36,494 bases of DNA from Planctomycetota bacterium. Its GTDB lineage: Bacteria > Planctomycetota > J058 > JAJDCQ01. This document shows positions 28,039-36,494 of the stretch, in pieces. Position 1 is the first letter of the stretch; every line of letters begins with the position of its first letter. The DNA lies in assembly GCA_029260755.1 (NCBI GenBank), contig JAJDCQ010000264.1, positions 1-36,494 on the forward strand, read 5' to 3'. A program made the translations under genes and the position numbers. The notes beneath the pieces were generated by a model, which was not told where the DNA came from, did no database searches, and saw only the letters and a program-made list of their open reading frames with translations.

Positions 28039-31000
28039 CTACCCCCGCCGGATCTTCTCCACCCGAGCCCGATCCGCCGCCGCCCGCGCCGGCGCCCCCG
28101 CCTTCTCCCACAGCCCCGCCCGCCGCTCGAGGTTGTCGAGCGTCGGAACGAGCACCTCGTCGGTCGCCTCCAGGGTCGCCCGCCCCGCGTCGACGCTCCC
28201 GGACCCGAGCTCGAGCTCGGCCTTCCGCAGGAGGAGCCCGAAGCGCTCGACCCGCGACCGCTTCGGCACCGCGAGCGCTCCATCGAGCCGCCCGATCGCG
28301 CTCGCCGCATCGCCATGGCGGAGGTCGTGGGTCACCTCGCGCCCGAGGACGTCGAGATCCCCATCGGTCTCCTCGAGGATCGGCGCCACGCTCTCGAGGA
28401 ACGCGGTCGCCTCGCACGCATCGCGGCCCGCGCGCCCGTCGCAGCGCTCGGCGCGCAGCGCGGCGATCCGGGCGGCGAGCGCGACCACGTCCGACCAGGT
28501 CTCGCGGGGACGGCTGATCGCGAAGCTGTGCTCGTGCTCCTTGCGACGCTCGATCGCGCGACGGAGGATCTCGAGCGTCCGGGGATCATCCACCTGGCCC
28601 GCCCGCTCCACCCGATGCCGGATCGCCCGCACCGGGATCGAGAGCCGGCGCCAGTCGGGCGGCAACGCCTCGTCGCGCGCCATCGCGAGCTCGAAGAGCC
28701 CGTCGACCAGCGCCGGGAGGTGCTCGAGCGAGTCGCCGGCCGCCGCGCCGAGCTCGATGTCGGGGAGGGCGCGGACGCCGTCGACGATCTCCCGGATCAG
28801 GCCCCTGGCCGTCTCGCCGCCGCCGCGCGGGTAGGAGGCTCGTCCCGCGGCGTCCCAGTCGACGGTGAACGCGATCGTCTCGGCGAGCCAGGCGAGCGCC
28901 CAGGCGGGCAGGGGTCGGCCCCTCACCTCGGCGGCGAGCAGCTTCTCGAAGATCCGCCAGCCGTTGAGCTCGGTGCGCTCGTCGGTCCGGATGAGGGCGG
29001 CGATCCACCCGATCGGTCCGGGCTTGCGTAGCTTGTCGCCGCGCGCCCAGCGGTTCTCCTCGACGATGAAGCACGCGAGGTTGGCGATGAGCTCGACGTC
29101 GAACTCGTCCGGCCCGAGGTCCATCTCCTTCTTGGCCCAGTAGGCGAGGGACTTCTCGCCGAAGCACACGCGCGTCTTGCTCGTGTCGTGCACGACGAGG
29201 CGATCGAGGAAGAAGTCCTGGGGCTCGGCGAACCCGATCCGCACCGAGAGGGCGAGGAACGGGTCGCGCCGCCGGACGACCATCGGCTCGGTCGAGCGCC
29301 CGTCGCCGAAGATGGTGTGGCCGAGCTTCTCGGCGAGGGCGGCGTTCCGCCCGTCGTCGGCGCCGAGGACGATGATCCCGAGCTCGGCCGGCCGGAAGCG
29401 CGGCCGGGGGTCGCCCGCCTCGAGCGATCCGAGGTCGAAGCCCGCGAGGGCGTAGTCGACCAGCCAGACGGCCGTCGCCTCGTCGATGGGCGGCTTCTCC
29501 GCGGAGCGACGGTAGACGGCGAGGAGGCGCGCCGCCACCCGGTCGAGCGCCTCGTCGTCGGTCGAGGTCTCGCCGCCGACCCCGGTCAGGTCGCCGAGCT
29601 CGCGCAGGAGGATCGCCACCCGCAGTCCCCGCACCTCCGCCCGCGACTGCTCCCCGAGCGCGGCGCGTTCGGCGGCCGCGAGAAGACGGAGGAGCTGCTC
29701 GCGCTCCTCGCCGGCGACGGTGAGCGCCTCGCTCCGGATCGCCGACGCAACGGCCTGGACGGTGGCCGGGTGCTCGAGCGCCGCCGGGCGAGCCTCGAGC
29801 ACCGCGACGAGCGCCTGACCGCGGTCGGCCGCCGCGAGCAGCTTCACCAGACCCGGCACCCGGTCGCGCCATCGCTCGCCGTCGAGGTCGAGGCCGGCGA
29901 GCACCTCGGCGTGCTCGCCATCCACGAGGCGCGACAGGGTGACGACGGTTCGGCGCGCCGAGCCGACGCCCGGCTCGTCGAGGAGCTCCGCGGGGAGGTC
30001 GAGCACCAGCGCCGAGGCGCGGGCGAGCGCGCCCGGGTCGCCGGCGAGGGCGGCGGCGACCGCCTCCTCGAGCGCGACCCGCTTCCGGTCGAGCGCGCCC
30101 GTCCCGTCGTCGGGCCGCGCGACCACCGCCCCGCCCTCGCCCTCCCACGGGCGGACCACCAGCATCGCCACGACCGACGCGATCACGATCGCGCCGAGCA
30201 GCCCGCCCAGCAGCGCGGCCCGACGATGCGCGCGGGAGGGAAGGTAGGCCCGGCGAAACCGCTCCCACCGGCCGATCTCGCGGGCGGCCGTCCGCCGCGC
30301 CTCGAGCCAGTTGTCGAGGTCGTCGGCGAGCGCGCGCGCCGTCTCGTAGCGATCCTCGGCGCTCTTCTCGAGGGCGCGGAGGCTGATCGACTCGAGCCCG
30401 ACCGGGACCTCGCGGACGAGGCGCCGCGGCGGCGCCGGGTCATCGAGGAGCACCTTCTTCATGATCTGGAGCGGCGGCCCCGAGAACGGCGGGCGACCGC
30501 AGAGCGACCGGTAGAGGACGGCGCCGAGGGCGTAGATGTCGGTCGCCGGGCCGACGTTCTCGCGGTGGCCCTCCACCTGCTCGGGGCTCATGTACTCGGG
30601 CGTGCCGACCGCCTGACCGGTCTTGGTGAGGTGCTCCTGGCTGCTCGTGTCGGTGGCGAGGCCGAAGTCGGTGATGATCGGACGCCCGTGGTCGGGCAGC
30701 ATGATGTTCGAGGGCTTGATGTCGCGATGGACGATCCCCGCCTCGTGCGCGTGGTCGAGGGCGAGGGCGACCTGCTTGATGATCTCGGCGACCTTGCGGA
30801 ACGGCGGCCGGCCCTTGGCGAGGAGGTCCTCGAGGTCGCCGCCCTCGACGAACGGCATGACCATGAACGGCCGGCCGTCCTGCTCCCCGATCTCGTGGAC
30901 CGGCATGATGCCGGGATGCCCGAGCTTGGCGGCCGCCTGCGCCTCGCGGAGGAAGCGCTGGCGCTCGACCGCGCCCATGGCGTCGTTCTCGAGCTCGACC

Positions 31001-31581
31001 TTGATCGCGACCGATCGATGGGCGAGGAGGTCGAAGCCGCGGTAGACGACGCCCATGCCGCCGCGCCCGATCTCCTCGACGAGGGCGTACTTCTCCCCGA
31101 GACGGCGACGAGGGTCGGCGACCGCCTCCTGCACGGCGGCCGGGAGGTGCTCGACCGCGAGAGGAACGTCTCCGGCCTCGGCGTCGGGGTCCGAGCCGGA
31201 GCCGGGGTCGCCGATCGAGGGCGGCGCGGGCGTGTGCCCCGCCATCAATGGAGAGTGATGTCCCTGCTGGGGGTAGGGAGCGGCCGGCGGCGGCGCGCCC
31301 GGGTGCGGAACGAACCCGGGAATCGGCGCGGGGCGCGGCCCCGGCGCGGCCCACGCTCCGGGGTGCTGAGGGGCCGGGGGCGCCGGGGGCGGGGACGGGC
31401 GCGGGGGCGGAAGCGGCGCGCCGGGCAGGGGCGCGTGGGTCCCGCCCGCCGGCGCGATCCACGTCTTCGGGGCCGGCACCGACCAGGTTCGGCTTCCGTC
31501 CGGCAGGACGGCCGCTCGGGCGCCGCAGCTCGCGCAGAGGTCGGGCGCGCCGAGCGGGGCGCCGCAGCGAGGACAGTTCAC
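28039..31581 (-). CDS. Zinc-ribbon Ser/Thr kinase with large ectodomain
   Basis: The protein has 1180 residues from the GTG at 31581, chosen because it starts exactly at the zinc ribbon (MNCPRCG, C3/C6/C16/C19); the upstream open frame has no motif. A Pro-rich linker (about 50-120) leads to the kinase domain (about 165-430). It has IGRGGMGVVY, K194, HRDIKPSN at 285-292, DFG at 305-307 and GTPEYMSPEQ, so it should be active. One membrane segment lies at about 455-477. About 700 residues follow outside the membrane, mostly helical and TPR-like with no recognisable family. The arrangement is typical of planctomycete PknB-like kinases. It is divergent from the ECF sigma gene with 188 nt between starts, which suggests a shared regulatory region. 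Confidence 0.88.
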   Translation of the reverse strand: MNCPRCGAPLGAPDLCASCGARAAVLPDGSRTWSVPAPKTWIAPAGGTHAPLPGAPLPPPRPSPPPAPPAPQHPGAWAAPGPRPAPIPGFVPHPGAPPPAAPYPQQGHHSPLMAGHTPAPPSIGDPGSGSDPDAEAGDVPLAVEHLPAAVQEAVADPRRRLGEKYALVEEIGRGGMGVVYRGFDLLAHRSVAIKVELENDAMGAVERQRFLREAQAAAKLGHPGIMPVHEIGEQDGRPFMVMPFVEGGDLEDLLAKGRPPFRKVAEIIKQVALALDHAHEAGIVHRDIKPSNIMLPDHGRPIITDFGLATDTSSQEHLTKTGQAVGTPEYMSPEQVEGHRENVGPATDIYALGAVLYRSLCGRPPFSGPPLQIMKKVLLDDPAPPRRLVREVPVGLESISLRALEKSAEDRYETARALADDLDNWLEARRTAAREIGRWERFRRAYLPSRAHRRAALLGGLLGAIVIASVVAMLVVRPWEGEGGAVVARPDDGTGALDRKRVALEEAVAAALAGDPGALARASALVLDLPAELLDEPGVGSARRTVVTLSRLVDGEHAEVLAGLDLDGERWRDRVPGLVKLLAAADRGQALVAVLEARPAALEHPATVQAVASAIRSEALTVAGEEREQLLRLLAAAERAALGEQSRAEVRGLRVAILLRELGDLTGVGGETSTDDEALDRVAARLLAVYRRSAEKPPIDEATAVWLVDYALAGFDLGSLEAGDPRPRFRPAELGIIVLGADDGRNAALAEKLGHTIFGDGRSTEPMVVRRRDPFLALSVRIGFAEPQDFFLDRLVVHDTSKTRVCFGEKSLAYWAKKEMDLGPDEFDVELIANLACFIVEENRWARGDKLRKPGPIGWIAALIRTDERTELNGWRIFEKLLAAEVRGRPLPAWALAWLAETIAFTVDWDAAGRASYPRGGGETARGLIREIVDGVRALPDIELGAAAGDSLEHLPALVDGLFELAMARDEALPPDWRRLSIPVRAIRHRVERAGQVDDPRTLEILRRAIERRKEHEHSFAISRPRETWSDVVALAARIAALRAERCDGRAGRDACEATAFLESVAPILEETDGDLDVLGREVTHDLRHGDAASAIGRLDGALAVPKRSRVERFGLLLRKAELELGSGSVDAGRATLEATDEVLVPTLDNLERRAGLWEKAGAPARAAADRARVEKIRRG

Positions 31582-31769
31582 GAGCAGGATCCCAAGCCGA
31601 AGGGCGACCGTGGTATGAGAGAGAGAGCCTCCGCCGGCCGCCCGGGGATGGTGGCATGGGGGAAGCCCTGAATCAACCCCGGCCGGTAACGGATCGGCCG
31701 CTCGAGACAAGATGAAGGTGTGGGCGAGGCGCGTGCCCCGCCCCGACTCCCCGCGAGAAACGAGTCGGC

Positions 31770-32405
31770 GTGCCCAACGACCAGGAGCTCGTCCTGCGCG
31801 CACGCGGCGGCGATCCCAGAGCCCGGGAAGCCATCGCCCGTCGTGTGTACGAGCCGGTCTACGCGGTGTGCCGTCGTCTTCGCGGGGAGCCCGAGGCCGC
31901 CGAGGCGGCCCAGGAGACCTTCGTGCAGATCCTCGAGAGCCTCGACCGCTTCGACACCGACCGGCCGCTCGTCCCCTGGGCGTGCGGGATCGCCCGCAAC
32001 GTCTGCAGGACCGATCGTCGTCGAGAGCGGAGGACGCGCCGCGTGGAGCTCCCGGGAGACCGGGCGATCGACGCGGCGCAGCCGATGGGGGGCGGACGCG
32101 ACCACGAGCTGGACGCGCCCGCCCTCGTCGCGGCGAACGAGGATCGGGCGCTCCTCCGCGAGGCGTTCACGCGGTTGAGCCCCGACCAGCGCCGGGTGAT
32201 CTCGGGGCGACTGCTCGAGGGACAGAGCTCGCGCGAAGTCGGCGCGACGCTCTCGCTGAGCGAGGGGGCGGTGCGGGTTCGCCTGCACCGGGCCCTCGAG
32301 GCGCTCCGGGGCCACGTCGCCGCGCTCCGGGGACGGGACCCCGACGAGGCCGCCCCCGGGTGGCCCGACGGGGAAGAGGCGGACGCGGAAGGGGCCTCGT
32401 CATGA
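31770..32405 (+). CDS. ECF-family RNA polymerase sigma factor
   Basis: The 211-residue protein starts at GTG 31770. Region 2 is clear: ARRVYEPVYAVCRRLRG, AAEAAQETFVQILESLDRFD and WACGIARNVCRTDRRRERR. Region 4 follows with FTRLSPDQRRVISGRLLEGQ and the DNA-reading helix SLSEGAVRVRLHRALEALR. The C-terminus is a short acidic tail. The ATGA overlap with the next gene couples its translation to a protein with an anti-sigma-like N-terminus, the usual arrangement for an ECF factor and its inhibitor. The nearby Hanks kinase is notable because ECF factors encoded beside such kinases are known in Planctomycetes. I could not identify an autoregulated promoter. Confidence 0.92.
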   Translation: MPNDQELVLRARGGDPRAREAIARRVYEPVYAVCRRLRGEPEAAEAAQETFVQILESLDRFDTDRPLVPWACGIARNVCRTDRRRERRTRRVELPGDRAIDAAQPMGGGRDHELDAPALVAANEDRALLREAFTRLSPDQRRVISGRLLEGQSSREVGATLSLSEGAVRVRLHRALEALRGHVAALRGRDPDEAAPGWPDGEEADAEGASS

Positions 32406-35400
32406 CTGCCCACCGACCCGACCGTGAAGCGATGACGGCCCTCGTCTGGGGCGCCCTCGATCACGACGAGCACGACCGGCAGAGCCGGCACGCCGACATC
32501 TGCGTCGGCTGCGCGGAGCTCCGGGCGGCGCTCGTCGTCGAGCGAGCGGCGCTCGCGGATGCGCTGGGTCCCGTCCTCGACGAAGCGGTCGGCGGTTCCC
32601 CCGACTGCCAGGAGGACGCGATGCCCGCGCCCGCCCCCACGTCCGTTCCGGACTCCCCGACCACGCACGTCTCCGACGACGGGCCGCCCGCCCCCGTGGA
32701 GATCGCGCGGCCGACTCGCCCCGGCAACACCCTCGGCGGCCTCGTCGCCGGGATCGCGATCGGCGCCGGCGTCATCGCTCTGCTGTTCCTCATCGACGAT
32801 GGGCGCTTCGAATCGGGCTTCGACCGCCTCGCCGCCCGCGACGCCGCCCTCGAGGCGCACCTCGAGCGCGTCCGGGCCGAGCTCGCCGAGCTCGGCCGCG
32901 ACGGCGCCTCGACGGACGCCCCGGTCACCCGCGTCACCCCCGCGGGCGCCGACGCGGGCGGGAGCGGAGCCCACTCCGATGGCCCCGCGATCGATGGCCC
33001 CGCGAGTGACGTCGCCACGACCGACACGACCGGCGGCGACCGCGTCGTCCCGGCCGTCGCTCGCGCGACCGACCGCGCCAGCCTGCCCGAGCTCGTCGAG
33101 GCCGACCCCGACCGGACGATCCTCGGCAAGGTCGCCGCGCGGACGGCCGGCGGCCGCCAGAGCGGCGAGCTGATCCTCTCGGCCGTCGCCGTCGAGGCCT
33201 CCATCCGGGCCGGCCTCGCCAGCACGGCGATCGACCATCTCTTCCGGAGCGAGCTCGGCGAGATCGCAGAGGGCCTCTACGAGGTCACCGTTCCCGCCGG
33301 CGCGAGCGTGCAGCGCTACGCCCTCGCCGACGAGGCCGAGCGCTGGCTCGAGGGCAAGTTCGTCGAGCGCGAGCGGGCCCGCCAGATCTACGAGTCCTAC
33401 CTCCCGCAGAAGCGCGATCCCGGCCTCGTCGAGTGGCAGGACGGCGAGCGCTTCACCGCGCGGGTCTTCCCGGTGCCGGCGAACGGCGAGAAGCGGGTGC
33501 TCCTCGCCTACACCGAGCCCGCCCTCGCCCGGCGGATCGACGCCCGCCCGTTCGTCCGCTACGCCCTGCCGCTCGGCGCGGCCCTCCAGGGCGTCGACCG
33601 CTTCGACGCCACGATCCGGATCGAGGCGCCCGGCGAAGGCACGACCGGCGTCTTCATCCGCGAGCACCCGGGGACGGCCTGGCTCGAGCGGGCCGGCGAT
33701 GAGGTCATCGTCCGCATCACCGGCGCCGCGCCCTCCGCGCGCCGCATCGTGATCGACGTCGCCACCGCGCCGACCGCGTCGCGTCTCCTCGTCGCGCCGC
33801 CGCGCTACGGCGAGAGCGCCGGCTACGCGTTGCTGCTCCTCGATCCGCGGAGCGTCCTGTCCGACCGCGCGATCCAGCCGCCCGCCGGCGTCGACCTCGT
33901 CTTCGTCGTCGATCGGTCCGGCAGCATGAAGGAGGACGGCCGCCTCGAGGACGCGACCGGCCAGCTCGCCGAGGCGATCGACGCCCTCGGCCCCGACGAC
34001 CGGTTCGCCGTCGTCGCCTTCTCGAGCACCGCCGAGCTCACGACCGACGGCTGGATCGCCGGCGCCGCGACGACCGGCGCGAGCCACGCGGCGCGCCTCA
34101 CCGAGCTCGGCGCCGACGGCGGCACCGAGTTCGACGCCGCCTTCGCGACGACCCAGGCGCTCCTCGCCGGACGCGACGACCGCGGCGTCCCGACGGCCGT
34201 CGTCCTCATCACCGACGGCGACGGCTTCAGCCGGATCGCGACGAAGCCCGGCGCGCCGGTCTTCGCCGTCCCGATCGGCACCACCGACCGCCACGCCCTC
34301 GACCTCGAGGCGCGCACCCAGGGCGGCCGGGCGCTCGGCTCGGCCATCGAGGCGGTCGCCGCGGCGCCGAACCGGGCGCTCGCCCGGATCGCGCCCTCGA
34401 TCGGCGTGACCGACCTCCCGATCCACCCGCGCGAGGCCGAGGTCTTCGACGTCGATCGCGAGCTGATGATCGCGTGGCGGTTCGAGGGCGGGCTCGCCCT
34501 GCCCGGGCAGCTCACCCTCTCGATCGCCGAGGCGGGCGGCCACGGCCGCAGCATCGTGATCGACGCGCCCGAGCCCGAGCGGGTCGCCACCGAGCACGCC
34601 GCCCGGATCTGGGCGCGCCAGCGGATCGTCGATCTCCTCCGCGCGCCGCGCGAGAACGCGGACGAGCTCGCCGACCTCGGCGTCCGCTTCCGCTTCGTGA
34701 CCCCGTTCACCTCGCTCCTCGTCCTCGAGAGCGAGGAGGAGTGGCGCCGCTGGGGTCTCGCCGAGGAGGTCATCACCGCCGAGGCGACCAAGCAGGTCGA
34801 CGGCGAGGCCGGGCGGCTGCTGAACCGCGGCCGCGCGAGCGTGGCCGCCGGCGACCTCGACGAGGCGATCGCCGCCTTCGACCAGGCGCTCGCGCTCGCC
34901 CCCGACGAGGCGCGCATCTGGACCGCCCGCGCGGCTCTCCGCGGTGAGCGCGGCGACCTGTCCGCCGCGATCCAGGACCTCGACCGCGCCATCGAGCTCG
35001 CGCCGGGCGAGGCGGATGCGTGGGTGCGCCGCGCGCAGGCGCGCCACCAGCTCGGCGACCTCGAGGGAGCTCTCGAGGACGCCCGTCGTGCCGCGGCCCT
35101 GGCGCCGCCGACCGGAAGCGACACCCCGAGCTTCGCGATCGAGCTCGAGACGACCGTGACGAAGGCCACCGGCGCCGTCCGGATTCCGGTCCTCGGAACG
35201 AACCCCGCCCTCGGCCGACTCTTCGGCGAAGAGAGCGGTCGGGACGACGCCGAGCGGCTCATCGCCGCCAATAGAAGAAGCGCTATCGCGACCCACGAGT
35301 CGATCATCCAGGACGCCAAGATCCCCCGCGCCCGGCCGTTGGACCGCGAGGAACTCGACATCGTTCGTGCGAGCCGAGTCCGAGGAGTCCGAGCGAACGA

Positions 35401-36238
35401 CCTCGACGTCAAAGTCCACGACCTGGAGTCGGCCCGGAGGCAGATCGCCCGACTCAAGCACATCAAGAACGGCCTCGAGCACGACCTCGAGGACTCGCGG
35501 AAGGCCATGTCCACGACGGCGAAGACGCTCCGTGACAAGGAACTCATGATCTCGATGCTGCGCGACAAGGGAGTCGACATCGAGTCACTCGTGATCGGAG
35601 CGCCCCCGCCGAAGATCGACGGTGAGGTGATCGCCGTGCGCGCCATCGCCGAGGACCCAGGACGACCGCTCGTCCTCCTCAACGTCGGAAAGAACGACAG
35701 GGTCGAGAAGGGCCACCAGTTCTCGATCGTCCGAGACGGAGAGTTCGTCGGCAAGGTCATCGTCGAGAAGGTGATGCCCGACATGGCCGGCTGCCGGGTT
35801 CAATTCTTCAAGGACGGCTTCGAACCTCAGGTACCCGACGAGCCGACCGCGGCCATCGAGCTCACGATGCGGGGCCTGGAACGCCTCCAGACCCGTCGCA
35901 TCGACGAGGCGATCGCCGACTTCACCGCCGCCCTCGCCCTCGAGGATGGACTGCCGACGGCGTGGCTCGGCCGCGGCCAGGCCCACGCCCACCGCGGTGA
36001 CGCGGAAGCCGCTCGGGCCGACTACGAACGGTTCCTCGCGCTCCGACCGACCGGCCGTCGTGCCCGGGACGTGATCCTGAGACTCCAGGCCGCCGCGGTC
36101 GTGCGCGACCCAGGCCTTGCCGTCCAGATCCTCCGCTTCGACGGGGAACCCGCCGCCGAGATCCTCGAAGCGCTCCTGCGCGAGAGCTTCGGAGCCTTCG
36201 TCATCCGCCCCGGCGACCGGGCCAGCACCCGGCCATAG
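32402..36238 (+). CDS. Anti-sigma-like/VIT/vWA/TPR transmembrane fusion protein
   Basis: The 1278-residue protein starts at ATG 32402, overlapping the sigma stop by 4 nt. Residues 1-100 contain HADICVGC, a H-x3-C-x2-C anti-sigma zinc-finger pattern. One membrane segment is at about 111-133, and a Thr/Asp-rich stalk follows. A VIT domain (about 253-385) holds GLYEVTVPAGASVQRYAL and ARQIYESYLPQKRDPGLVEW. A vWA domain (about 497-670) has the complete metal site: DRSGSM, GGTEFD and LITDGDG. Three TPR-like repeats come next (about 803-901), then a coiled coil (about 1000-1058). A small beta domain is at about 1067-1143 (VLLNVGKNDRVEKGHQFSIV) and a final TPR near 1150-1219. The N-terminal part would hold the sigma factor inside the cell while the rest senses or binds partners outside. 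Tandem AGA codons at 35273 mark a change in codon use before the coiled coil. Confidence 0.88.
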   Translation: MTAHRPDREAMTALVWGALDHDEHDRQSRHADICVGCAELRAALVVERAALADALGPVLDEAVGGSPDCQEDAMPAPAPTSVPDSPTTHVSDDGPPAPVEIARPTRPGNTLGGLVAGIAIGAGVIALLFLIDDGRFESGFDRLAARDAALEAHLERVRAELAELGRDGASTDAPVTRVTPAGADAGGSGAHSDGPAIDGPASDVATTDTTGGDRVVPAVARATDRASLPELVEADPDRTILGKVAARTAGGRQSGELILSAVAVEASIRAGLASTAIDHLFRSELGEIAEGLYEVTVPAGASVQRYALADEAERWLEGKFVERERARQIYESYLPQKRDPGLVEWQDGERFTARVFPVPANGEKRVLLAYTEPALARRIDARPFVRYALPLGAALQGVDRFDATIRIEAPGEGTTGVFIREHPGTAWLERAGDEVIVRITGAAPSARRIVIDVATAPTASRLLVAPPRYGESAGYALLLLDPRSVLSDRAIQPPAGVDLVFVVDRSGSMKEDGRLEDATGQLAEAIDALGPDDRFAVVAFSSTAELTTDGWIAGAATTGASHAARLTELGADGGTEFDAAFATTQALLAGRDDRGVPTAVVLITDGDGFSRIATKPGAPVFAVPIGTTDRHALDLEARTQGGRALGSAIEAVAAAPNRALARIAPSIGVTDLPIHPREAEVFDVDRELMIAWRFEGGLALPGQLTLSIAEAGGHGRSIVIDAPEPERVATEHAARIWARQRIVDLLRAPRENADELADLGVRFRFVTPFTSLLVLESEEEWRRWGLAEEVITAEATKQVDGEAGRLLNRGRASVAAGDLDEAIAAFDQALALAPDEARIWTARAALRGERGDLSAAIQDLDRAIELAPGEADAWVRRAQARHQLGDLEGALEDARRAAALAPPTGSDTPSFAIELETTVTKATGAVRIPVLGTNPALGRLFGEESGRDDAERLIAANRRSAIATHESIIQDAKIPRARPLDREELDIVRASRVRGVRANDLDVKVHDLESARRQIARLKHIKNGLEHDLEDSRKAMSTTAKTLRDKELMISMLRDKGVDIESLVIGAPPPKIDGEVIAVRAIAEDPGRPLVLLNVGKNDRVEKGHQFSIVRDGEFVGKVIVEKVMPDMAGCRVQFFKDGFEPQVPDEPTAAIELTMRGLERLQTRRIDEAIADFTAALALEDGLPTAWLGRGQAHAHRGDAEAARADYERFLALRPTGRRARDVILRLQAAAVVRDPGLAVQILRFDGEPAAEILEALLRESFGAFVIRPGDRASTRP

Positions 36239-36257
36239 CAGCCCGCCGATCTACGGA

Positions 36258-36279
36258 GCGCGGACCGGCCGGTCCGCGC
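36258..36279. repeat. 22-bp perfect palindrome
   Basis: Two 11-nt arms, each GCGCGGACCGG or its complement, abut without a loop, 20 nt past the stop of the fusion protein gene. It may pair with, or act alongside, the terminator that follows, since both share the CCGGCCGGTC core. It could also be a protein-binding site. Confidence 0.55.
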
Positions 36280-36298
36280 CCCGCCCCGATCCCGTCCC

Positions 36299-36351
36299 GG
36301 CCGGTCGTTCGTGGAGAGCGCGCACTCTCGCGGACGACCGGCCCTTCTTTT
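36299..36351 (+). terminator. Intrinsic terminator of the sigma/anti-sigma operon
   Basis: GGCCGGTCGT (36299-36308) pairs with ACGACCGGCC (36334-36343). The stem continues through weaker pairs to an inner GAGAG/CTCTC helix (36314-36318, 36325-36329). TTCTTTT (36345-36351) follows at once. This is the only textbook intrinsic terminator I find in the window. The remaining sequence to the end holds a 6-bp hairpin (36367-36384) and no convincing gene. Confidence 0.8.
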
Positions 36352-36494
36352 GGGGCTCTCCTGACCATTCCGATGTAGCGGAATCGGGCCTTTCAGCTCT
36401 GACGCCCCGCGGCACGCGGCCTGGAGTGGGAATCCCAGGAGCGGAAGAAGCGCAGCTCCTGACCGCGCCCATGACACACGTCAGCGCGGCGTCG

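Noticed and set aside
31859..35482. 1207-codon minus-strand frame opposite the anti-sigma fusion
   Set aside because: Same antisense artefact; no start signal, domain or plausible composition.
36022..36477. Minus-strand frames at the right edge
   Set aside because: They overlap the end of the fusion gene and its terminator and show no motif.

Overview
The window is a very GC-rich (roughly 70% by eye), densely coded bacterial chromosome segment, most probably from a member of the Planctomycetota. The best lineage markers are the pair of a DUF1549/DUF1553 (PSCyt2/PSD1) protein followed by a Tat-exported DUF1501 protein (13897-16919). Two exported EF-hand proteins and two Hanks-type Ser/Thr kinases with extracytoplasmic domains also fit. 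No plasmid, phage or CRISPR hallmark is visible, and I recognise no tRNA or rRNA.

Layout. 1-1294: a repeat fragment, then a minus-strand secreted EF-hand protein. 1564-6226: an acidic Ser/Asp-rich protein with an N-terminal T2SSE_N-like region behind a good promoter, then a PurSL-type FGAM synthase. 6636-11202: a kinase with an ectodomain, then an FHA-GAF-sigma54 activator; each is preceded by a copy of an inverted CTCCGTG repeat element. 11203-12321 (minus): a lipoprotein and a metallophosphoesterase paralogue with damaged metal-site motifs. 12707-17852: EF-hand protein, PSCyt2/PSD1 protein, DUF1501 protein and an exported hypothetical. A third repeat copy follows, then a minus-strand lipoprotein. 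18865-26642: a tight six-gene run hemA-hemC-hemD-RDD membrane protein-MEMO1 family-pgi behind an extended -10 promoter. 26724-27901: the intact metallophosphoesterase paralogue behind a consensus promoter, then a small Cys-rich protein. 28039-31581 (minus): a zinc-ribbon Ser/Thr kinase. 31770-36238: a divergent ECF sigma factor translationally coupled to a 1278-residue anti-sigma/VIT/vWA/TPR fusion, ending in a good intrinsic terminator.

How the parts relate. Three signalling units stand out: kinase plus FHA-sigma54 activator (6.6-11.2 kb), zinc-ribbon kinase divergent from ECF sigma plus giant anti-sigma fusion (28-36.2 kb), and the intact/degenerate phosphoesterase pair. The hem genes give the early tetrapyrrole pathway from glutamyl-tRNA to uroporphyrinogen III, except for hemL and hemB, which are not here.

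The most unusual items are the three copies of an inverted repeat element whose terminal hairpins change in a compensatory way, a 30-bp perfect inverted repeat built from 9-nt units, the degenerate phosphoesterase, and the sigma/anti-sigma-VIT-vWA fusion. All functional calls rest on reading motifs by eye; no database search was possible.
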